Part shown: positions 27,001 to 31,768 of the stretch, piece by piece
Layout of the letters: every line of letters starts with the position of its first letter
Numbering within the stretch: position 1 is the stretch's first letter
Source of the DNA: Halodesulfovibrio sp.
Lineage (GTDB): Bacteria > Desulfobacterota > Desulfovibrionia > Desulfovibrionales > Desulfovibrionaceae
DNA: 35,427 nt
Direction: 5' to 3'
Assembly (NCBI GenBank): GCA_003252375.1
Contig: QKEJ01000198.1
Span: 1-35,427, forward strand
Notes under the pieces: generated by a model
What the model was told of the DNA's origin: nothing
Database searches by the model: none
The model's input: only the letters and a program-made list of their open reading frames with translations
Position numbers and translations under genes: made by a program

Positions 27001-27549
27001 TACGGCCTGTTTCCCCGTCGATTTCGCAGACACCTTCCCAGACGAATTCACAGGAGGCTTCGCTGGCGACGCGGCAACGGGGGCCGGCGCGGGAGCTGCC
27101 GGTGCGGCGGCAGGCTCTGCTGCAGCTCCGGGTCTCGGCTTCCAACGGGCGCCAATGGGGTCATTGAAAAGATCGACAACAATCTTGTTGCCGGAAACGG
27201 TAGTGGAAATATAGCCGAAGGCGGGCGACCGCACCGGAATGGTGATGGAGCGTGCATTTCCGGATGGGGCCTGCAGCAGTTCGGCACCGGCAAGGGATTT
27301 CGCACCAGCCTGGGGGGCCAGCCCCGTGCCGCTCATGCCGGCGGGAAGGGTCAGGGTAAGTGTCTGTCTGCCTGTTCTCTCAAGGGCGTACCCGTCCGCA
27401 GGCCTGTCGAGCACCAACACCAGACGTTCCTTGTCCGGGTGGGCACCCCAGTACCACGAAAGGGCCATGCAGTGGCTGACTTCCGCCAGCCAGATCCCAC
27501 ATGCCGCGATAAGAATCCAGAACAGCCTGGTGGCAGGTATACGACTCAC
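24004..27549 (-). CDS. Large exported TPR protein with AMIN-like N-terminus and Pro/Ala-rich linker
   Basis: This protein of about 1181 residues starts at GTG 27549, which directly precedes a signal peptide-like segment ('RLFWILIAACGIWLAEV'); a TTG at 27576 is also in frame. Residues about 33-130 form a small beta-rich domain resembling the AMIN fold ('RLVLVLDRPADGYALER', 'VVDLFNDPIG'). About 130-500 is a linker very rich in Pro and Ala. About 510-1180 is a long run of TPR-like helices ('AEAYFNILRRNYPNSDLIPLSYY' and many more). The architecture suggests an envelope scaffold with peptidoglycan binding by AMIN and partner binding by TPRs (inference). It lies 127 bases downstream of the sigma54 activator and 40 bases upstream of the MEMO gene, on the same strand. 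Confidence 0.85.
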   Translation of the reverse strand: MSRIPATRLFWILIAACGIWLAEVSHCMALSWYWGAHPDKERLVLVLDRPADGYALERTGRQTLTLTLPAGMSGTGLAPQAGAKSLAGAELLQAPSGNARSITIPVRSPAFGYISTTVSGNKIVVDLFNDPIGARWKPRPGAAAEPAAAPAAPAPAPVAASPAKPPVNSSGKVSAKSTGKQAVPIVEKPGTRSLAGVLPSPLNQKTIDEPAPEVPAAGGKPNATDPAAAPAPGASPAPVVQEPRPTTPAQPAPKVSSPPERPFFAVPYTYRSRINRGGPEAWKEAPVAAEAPTVVDSPMPYAEGGMRGRVGMLPQGGETRQLPPEAERIARQLQVAQQEKDRKDKERMAQDAAAREKAAPAEPVRQSVQPAPPVRQDVTGGLPEPVVQTMAQGPEYAVRARIAPPGQVATVRRAPSAPGASGQMAPAKGNASSPSGTAAISPAEPVGSANGNRFTVSGQVPPAPAYPELKTELPVTEPAVPTAPIETPAPNMEQVVNNTPPPPEAPPKVYVDKDGNPIPPPPKPEELLFQAQAALNNGEPESAIELFKTIKSMPKLSKELRASVLNGIADATYALGKDDLLANYEKIIQSSTEAMNFDLKSESVPGHLLRIGMTNMKIGNEREAEAYFNILRRNYPNSDLIPLSYYYWGDYYFKKGEWQKAADNFQYVVQNYPDSKFVREAGVGLARALYSLGFYEQAYQIVDYVEKRWPRFYVEYPPFLSQMGDVEYRMKKLDKARITYWTYYNIDPDGDEADMILARLGDLYLEQRERDAAREVYEEAARKFPDRDGGLIALMRLAEEGVFDSPSITEMFSVFDRPYNLRPLQIYSKIIEDHPDSGLVPLARLKKAMWYLWNKEYPEALATATTFVQKHPGHELTGRVKEVALKAFNVMVADNIREGNYERILQMWDQFPIVRGQDTELAPESRIALGLSYWKKQQPSKALEVIDPFFRGLKVPGSSEMALNLALSIYLDNERWADVIKLGDRIEQWDLNPESQRQLSYAKALAHENLGEHDKAAPLWASLADAHDVPLEQEAYTLYFLSREAERKEDWETAYRHAQQSLVDFKELGKNDPAALDVQKIKDLLGALMDITERTGRAKNALDWARQYAEYVKPGDAEYPGLQYRIAGLYKKNADIEKWRSILTELRDGSPNSLYGRMAASELRTYDLTEGASKFSPTGRL

Positions 27550-27608
27550 GCAGAAACCGTTGCAATTCCCATGCAATATTGAGCATTACTGCCCTGTGGA
27601 GCGTATGA

Positions 27609-27632
27609 CACGCTGGCCGGGCCACGCTGGCC
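27609..27632 (-). repeat. Two direct repeats upstream of the TPR gene
   Basis: CACGCTGGCC occurs at 27609-27618 and again at 27623-27632, a 14-base period. The second copy is part of an inverted repeat GGGCC-N5-GGCCC (27619-27633). They lie 60-85 bases before the TPR start, in the gap after the sigma54 activator, and may be a binding site or an RNA hairpin. Confidence 0.5.
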
Positions 27633-27676
27633 CGCATCACGTCTTATCGGATAACACGCAGGAATACTTGAGAGTG

Positions 27677-28705
27677 CTACTCAAGCTTCTTCTTTTTAAG
27701 CTTCTCTATGAGCGTGGTGCGCTTGACGCCGAGTATCTCCGCAGCCTGATTCTTCACGCCATCCGCCATGGACAGCGCCTCAAGCAACAGCTTTTCCTCT
27801 GCAAGATCCAGAAATTCCTTCAGTCCCATGCCATGTTCGCGCAGATGCTCCACACGCGGCCACACGAACCCCTGCTGCCCCTGCGCCACCGGCGCTGCAG
27901 GCAGTTCCGGTTCGGGCAGGCTGACGATATCTCCCACATCCTCCAGAATCTTGGCGGGCAGGTCCGCAGGGGTCACCACATCACCGTCGCACAGGATGCT
28001 GAGGCGCTCCATGAAGTTTTCCAGCTCGCGCACGTTGCCCGGCCAGCGATAGGCGGCCAGCACCCGGCGCGTGTCATCGGAAAGCGTCAGCTCCTTGCGC
28101 CCCTTGCGCTCACAGAACCGGGCAAGAAAGGACTGGGCAAGAACAAGGATATCTCCTCCGCGGTCACGGAGCGCTGGCAGGTGCATGGGAATGACGTTCA
28201 GACGGTAGAAGAGGTCTTCACGGAACCGTCCGGCGCGCACCTCATCTTCCAGGTCACGGTTGGTGGCGGCCACGATGCGGACATCCACCTTCTTGATGGA
28301 GGAACCGCCGACCCGTTCGATTTCCTTTTCCTGCAAAACGCGCAGAATCTTCACCTGCAGGGGAAGATCCATTTCGCCGATTTCATCAAGGAATATGGTG
28401 CCTCCGTCCGCCAGTTCAAAGCGGCCGGGACGGGATCGGATGGCGTGGGTAAAGGCCCCCTTCTCATGGCCGAAAAGCTCCGACTCGAGAAGCTCCTTGG
28501 GGATGGCGCCGCAGTTGATGGGCACAAACGGAGCGTCATGACGCAGGCTGTTGGCATGCAGTGCCCTGACGAGCAATTCCTTCCCCGTACCGGATTCGCC
28601 GGTAACAAGCACCGTGCTATCTGTGGGAGCAACCTTGGCAAGGACTCTAAACACTTCCATCAGGGAAGTGGATTGGCCGATGATGCCGTTGGTCTTCAGA
28701 TCCAT
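27677..28705 (-). CDS. Sigma54-dependent activator without a receiver domain (FleQ/FlrA-type C-terminus)
   Basis: This 342-residue protein starts almost directly with the AAA+ domain: Walker A 'GESGTGKE' at 36-43, Walker B 'IFLDEIGEM' near 104-112, and a sensor region '[17 protein letters not shown]'. The sigma54-contact loop reads GAFTHA at 83-88 instead of the usual GAFTGA. The C-terminal helix-turn-helix 'NQAAEILGVKRTTLIEKLKKK' resembles the FleQ/FlrA flagellar regulators. There is no REC or other N-terminal sensory domain, so activity must be controlled by expression, a partner, or a ligand such as c-di-GMP on the AAA+ core, as in FleQ (inference). Two adjacent ATG codons exist; the second (28705) is better spaced from the GGAGG at 28710-28714. 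An orphan FlgC-like gene lies upstream. Confidence 0.9.
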   Translation of the reverse strand: MDLKTNGIIGQSTSLMEVFRVLAKVAPTDSTVLVTGESGTGKELLVRALHANSLRHDAPFVPINCGAIPKELLESELFGHEKGAFTHAIRSRPGRFELADGGTIFLDEIGEMDLPLQVKILRVLQEKEIERVGGSSIKKVDVRIVAATNRDLEDEVRAGRFREDLFYRLNVIPMHLPALRDRGGDILVLAQSFLARFCERKGRKELTLSDDTRRVLAAYRWPGNVRELENFMERLSILCDGDVVTPADLPAKILEDVGDIVSLPEPELPAAPVAQGQQGFVWPRVEHLREHGMGLKEFLDLAEEKLLLEALSMADGVKNQAAEILGVKRTTLIEKLKKKKLE

Positions 28706-28755
28706 CATGCCTCCGGGTTCTAAATACCTGACCTGCAGTAAGCCATACCGTTACG

Positions 28756-28795
28756 ATACAATGCGTACTCTCAATAGGTGTCAAGATAATGACAC
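28756..28795 (-). promoter_or_regulatory. Promoter of the sigma54 activator with overlapping palindromic operator
   Basis: On the minus strand a -35 TTGACA (28784-28779), a 17-bp spacer and a weak -10 TTGTAT (28761-28756) can be read. The perfect palindrome GTGTCA-N6-TGACAC (28778-28795) covers the -35 box. Its half-site spacing is the geometry of CRP/FNR-superfamily sites. Repression by blocking the -35 box is the simplest reading (inference). Confidence 0.5.
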
Positions 28796-28823
28796 AAAGT
28801 CAACAACTATATAGAAAAAATCT

Positions 28824-28851
28824 AAAAAAAAGGCCACGCATCCGCGCAGCC
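28824..28851 (-). terminator. Rho-independent terminator after the FlgC-like gene
   Basis: On the minus strand an 8-bp stem with two G-T pairs (28851-28844 with 28839-28832) and a 4-nt loop is followed by eight T residues (28831-28824). It ends transcription of the FlgC-like gene, so the sigma54 activator downstream needs its own promoter. Confidence 0.85.
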
Positions 28852-28902
28852 CCCCAGCACCTCGTCGTGCGCATGTCAGCAGGCCCGTCAGGACCGCACG
28901 CT

Positions 28903-29274
28903 TCAGGCTACTTCGTCAATGAACTGCCCAACAAGCTCCGTCTGTGAGCGAATCGCCTGCACATTGGCGGCATACGCATTTTCGTCCCGGATCATGTGCA
29001 CGGTCTCCCGCACGTAGTCCGTGTTCGAGCCCTCAACAACGTCACTCACGGCGCTGTCACCGCCGACCTCCAGGTCGGGATAGGGCATGACCGGACCGGG
29101 CGACGTGTCCTTGTGGATTTCGGATACCCGTACCCCCTGACCTTCCGGGCCGGTCTCAAGACGCACATCGGATGCCTTGAACTCGTCCGTGTTGGCGTTG
29201 GCCACGTTATTCGCCGTTACCTGCTGGCTCAGGCCAATGGCATTAAGGGCGGACAGATTGGCGTCTACACGCAT
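28903..29274 (-). CDS. FlgC-like flagellar basal-body rod family protein (orphan)
   Basis: This 123-residue protein has the N-terminal rod signature '[27 protein letters not shown]' in pieces, close to the 'ANNIANANT' motif of FlgB/FlgC/FlgG proteins. The C-terminal rod domain '[31 protein letters not shown]' follows. The central part is shorter than in FlgC (about 135-150 residues). No flgB or fliE is adjacent, so it is separate from the main rod operon. It may be a substitute rod subunit or a paralogue with another role. The AGGTGA site just upstream of ATG 29274 and the promoter at 29295-29323 support single-gene expression. Confidence 0.85.
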   Translation of the reverse strand: MRVDANLSALNAIGLSQQVTANNVANANTDEFKASDVRLETGPEGQGVRVSEIHKDTSPGPVMPYPDLEVGGDSAVSDVVEGSNTDYVRETVHMIRDENAYAANVQAIRSQTELVGQFIDEVA

Positions 29275-29294
29275 AACTCACCTCTCGTGCTTCC

Positions 29295-29323
29295 TATATA
29301 ACTATTCCCGTCGCCAATGTCAC
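29295..29323 (-). promoter_or_regulatory. Sigma70-type promoter for the FlgC-like gene
   Basis: On the minus strand a -35 GTGACA (29323-29318), a 17-bp spacer and a -10 TATATA (29300-29295) lie about 20 bases before the start codon. The TGGCAG-N7-TTGG run nearby has the wrong spacing for a sigma54 promoter. Confidence 0.45.
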
Positions 29324-29341
29324 CCTGCCAGACACCGGACA

Positions 29342-29370
29342 TTGACTTATCAGGAACAGATCCTAATTAT
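29342..29370 (+). promoter_or_regulatory. Sigma70-type promoter for msrB
   Basis: A -35 TTGACT (29342-29347), a 17-bp spacer and a -10 AATTAT (29365-29370) lie 23 bases upstream of the msrB start. It is back to back with the promoter of the FlgC-like gene. Confidence 0.5.
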
Positions 29371-29392
29371 TAGAAAGCCCATGGAGGCACCC

Positions 29393-29938
29393 ATGAAGAT
29401 ATCCACCCTGCTCAAAATTTTTGTTCCCTGTGTGGGACTCCTCCTGTTCGCCGCTTCCGGGGACTCGGCAGCAGGAGAAAACTGGAACACCTTTGTCAAG
29501 CCGGACGAAGCGACCCTCAGGTCGCGGCTGACCGATCTTCAGTTCAAGGTCACACAACGGGAAGGAACCGAGCCGCCCTTCAGAAACGAATACCACGACA
29601 ACCATCGGGAAGGCATCTACGTGGACATCGTCTCCGGAGAGCCTCTTTTCAGCTCCACGGAAAAGTATGATTCCGGCACAGGCTGGCCCAGCTTCTGGAA
29701 GCCGCTTGTCCCCGGAAACATCGTCGAGCGGGAAGACAGCCGTCTTTTCACGACACGGACGGAAATTCGCAGCAAGCACGCAGACTCCCACCTCGGCCAT
29801 GTGTTTATGGACGGACCGCCCCCAACCGGGTTACGGTACTGCATGAATTCGGCAGCCCTGCGATTCATCCCCAGGGAGAGACTCAAAGAGGAAGGTTATG
29901 CCGAATTCCTCCCCCTCTTCAGCGGAGAAGCGCAATAG
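29393..29938 (+). CDS. msrB: Exported peptide-methionine (R)-S-oxide reductase (MsrB)
   Basis: This 181-residue protein repairs the R-form of methionine sulfoxide in proteins. Residues 1-27 form a signal peptide ('[18 protein letters not shown]'), so it should act in the periplasm. Family motifs are '[15 protein letters not shown]' at 65-79, '[20 protein letters not shown]' at 85-104, '[12 protein letters not shown]' at 127-138 and '[11 protein letters not shown]' with catalytic Cys150. The two zinc CxxC pairs are absent, as in part of the family. The common resolving cysteine in 'DSGCGWPSF' is Thr96 here, so the mature protein has only one cysteine. ATG 29393 is chosen over the ATG at 29381 because GGAGG lies 5 bases before it. 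Confidence 0.92.
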   Translation: MKISTLLKIFVPCVGLLLFAASGDSAAGENWNTFVKPDEATLRSRLTDLQFKVTQREGTEPPFRNEYHDNHREGIYVDIVSGEPLFSSTEKYDSGTGWPSFWKPLVPGNIVEREDSRLFTTRTEIRSKHADSHLGHVFMDGPPPTGLRYCMNSAALRFIPRERLKEEGYAEFLPLFSGEAQ

Positions 29939-30073
29939 CTGTAGCGCTCCCTCCAGGCCTTGCGTGGCAACCGACAACCATCCGTTACCGTTGTACTTGA
30001 AGGGAGGATTATTGCAGACCATATCGCTGTCGGCGCTGTCGGCATGGATGAGACTCACCATACCGGAGATGGC

Positions 30074-30913
30074 ATGAGGGTTCCTGTTCGTCCCATACCT
30101 TTCCCCTTGGCATGCATTGCCGGCATCCTGCTGTGCATTCTGCTGCTGTCAGGCAGCAGAACCTTTGCAGCCTCTGCGTCCGTTGCGGGACAGGAAGGAA
30201 AGCCCATCCTCCGCGTGGGCTATTTTCAGCTCCCGCCCCACGCCTATGCAGACCCGCAAGGCAAGGCAACCGGCGCGGCAGTGGAACTGCTGACGAAGCA
30301 CATTGCCCCGGCAATGGGGGTTACCGTGGAGATGGTGGGCCCCATTCCCCTGCCCCGATTGAAAAGCGAAGCCACAGCCCGCACGCTTGACGCCCTGCTG
30401 CTCGTGCACACCCCGGACTACGAAACCCGGTTCTCCTACCCAGCACAGCCCTTCTGGAGCATGGCCCCGGCACTGGCTGTGGCGACCACCTCCACCATTA
30501 CGGACACGGCATTCCCTCCGTCTCTTTCAGCGCTGACCATAGGGTATGTCTCCAACGCCTGGATTCATCCGTCAATCCCGCAAAGCGGGGCACGCATCGA
30601 CTTCGCCACAGGTATTAATGCCGACCAGAGCAATCTGCACAAGCTGGCCAGCGGCAGGATCAACGCCGTGTTCAGCACGGACTTCTGCTCCCTGCAATGC
30701 ACGATTCTGCACAGCCGCTTCAAGGAACACGTCCGCCCCGTGCACCTGCCCGTTGCCCCCGAGCCCATCTACACGGTCTTTCGCAAGGACATGCCGCGGG
30801 ACATCATCACCCGCTACGAGAACGCCCTGCAGCAGACGCTGCGCACCACCTCCTACAAGGCCATGCAAGAGCGATACATCAGGGCCTTTGCCGACAGCCC
30901 CCTGCCACAATAA
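30074..30913 (+). CDS. Periplasmic solute-binding protein of the SBP_bac_3 type
   Basis: This 279-residue protein begins at ATG 30074, with GGAG 5 bases upstream. The signal peptide is 'FPLACIAGILLCILLLSGSRTFAAS'. The mature part reads 'LRVGYFQLPPHAYADPQGKATGAAVELL', the family 3 solute-binding opening, then 'DALLLVHTPDYETRFSYPAQPFWSM' in pieces and a C-terminal 'RYENALQQTLRTTSYKAMQERYI'. No ABC permease or ATPase gene is adjacent, so it may serve a distant transporter or be a stand-alone sensor. Its ligand is unknown. A longer in-frame extension upstream lacks signal-peptide character. Confidence 0.82.
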   Translation: MRVPVRPIPFPLACIAGILLCILLLSGSRTFAASASVAGQEGKPILRVGYFQLPPHAYADPQGKATGAAVELLTKHIAPAMGVTVEMVGPIPLPRLKSEATARTLDALLLVHTPDYETRFSYPAQPFWSMAPALAVATTSTITDTAFPPSLSALTIGYVSNAWIHPSIPQSGARIDFATGINADQSNLHKLASGRINAVFSTDFCSLQCTILHSRFKEHVRPVHLPVAPEPIYTVFRKDMPRDIITRYENALQQTLRTTSYKAMQERYIRAFADSPLPQ

Positions 30914-30926
30914 GTACGTTCCTCAT

Positions 30927-30956
30927 TTGACTGTCCGCCGTCGCATGGCATATATT
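30927..30956 (+). promoter_or_regulatory. Promoter of the iclR-type gene with a small palindrome downstream
   Basis: A -35 TTGACT (30927-30932), an 18-bp spacer and a -10 TATATT (30951-30956) lie 37 bases before the IclR start. CGAA-N5-TTCG (30958-30970) follows directly and could be an autoregulatory site. Confidence 0.5.
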
Positions 30957-30992
30957 CCGAACAGCATTCGATAATACCGAAAGGAATAGATC

Positions 30993-31760
30993 ATGTCACA
31001 GCAGTCCATCCATCGGGCGACCCAGGTGCTCGGTTTATTCACGTTTGAAAAACCCAGCTGGCGTGTCAGCGACATCGCCAAGGCGCTGGGTCTTGCCGTG
31101 GGCACCACGCACGGCATCGTCAGCGCGCTCGAGCGCTGCGAATTCCTCGCGCAGGACCCCGCCAGCAAGGAATACAAGCTGGGCCTGAAGCTTCTGGAGC
31201 TGGGCGCCCTGCAGTCGGTCACCTTCTCCCTCAACCGCAAGGCCGCAACCCCCATCAACTACCTCTCCCGCCACACCAGCACCATCGGACGCGTGGGAGT
31301 CCTGAACAACGATGTCGTCCTGACCACCATGAGCACGGACCATCAGGAATGGCACCCATCCTCCTATATCGGCCCCACCGTGCCCGCCTTCTGCACCGGC
31401 ATCGGCAGGGCCATTCTGGCCTACATGCCCGGCGAGGAAGTCATCGCCCACCTGGCCCGGGTCAAACTGCATCAATACACGTCCAAGACGCTGACCGACC
31501 CCGTCAGGCTGCGCGCCGAATTCACCGCGACCAGAGAGCGCGGCTATTCACTGGTCTACGGGGAAACCCTCGTGCACCTCGACACCATCGGTGTACCAGT
31601 GTTCGGCCCCGAAGGCCGCGTGGTTGGTGCGGTCAGCCTGAGCGGCAATCCCGGCCAGTTCGCCAGCGGCGATGTGGCCGAGCTGGCCCCGCAACTCCTT
31701 GATGCCGCCATGGAAATATCCACCCACATGGGCTACCGCCCGCAACCCCACTTCCTGTAG
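30993..31760 (+). CDS. IclR family transcriptional regulator
   Basis: This 255-residue DNA-binding protein has an N-terminal winged helix-turn-helix at about 5-65 ('IHRATQVLGLFTFEKPSWRVSDIAKALGLAVGTTHGIVSAL' in pieces). The IclR effector-binding domain spans about 80-250, with 'GRVGVLNNDVVLTTM', 'TGIGRAILAYMP', 'RERGYSLVYGE' and 'IGVPVFGPEGRVVGAVSLSG'. Family members respond to small metabolites, often organic acids. It lies 8 bases upstream of the acyl-CoA synthetase gene and probably controls it (inference). AAGGA precedes the ATG. Confidence 0.95.
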   Translation: MSQQSIHRATQVLGLFTFEKPSWRVSDIAKALGLAVGTTHGIVSALERCEFLAQDPASKEYKLGLKLLELGALQSVTFSLNRKAATPINYLSRHTSTIGRVGVLNNDVVLTTMSTDHQEWHPSSYIGPTVPAFCTGIGRAILAYMPGEEVIAHLARVKLHQYTSKTLTDPVRLRAEFTATRERGYSLVYGETLVHLDTIGVPVFGPEGRVVGAVSLSGNPGQFASGDVAELAPQLLDAAMEISTHMGYRPQPHFL

Positions 31761-31768
31761 GTCCCGCC

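Noticed and set aside
23941-27582. Long plus-strand frames opposite the TPR gene
   Set aside because: They mirror the minus-strand TPR gene, have no ribosome sites and show no recognisable domain. The minus-strand gene has clear repeats and a signal peptide.
29301-29330. A TGGCAG...TTGG run upstream of the FlgC-like gene as a sigma54 promoter
   Set aside because: The spacing between the GG and GC-type elements is about two bases too long and the -12 element is TTGG, so a sigma70-type promoter fits better.
29939-30073. Minus-strand frame in the msrB to solute-binding gap containing 'NNPPF', reminiscent of an adenine-N6 methyltransferase motif
   Set aside because: Only a few residues resemble the motif, the rest overlaps msrB in antisense, and there is no SAM-binding motif. 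It is probably chance or too decayed to call.
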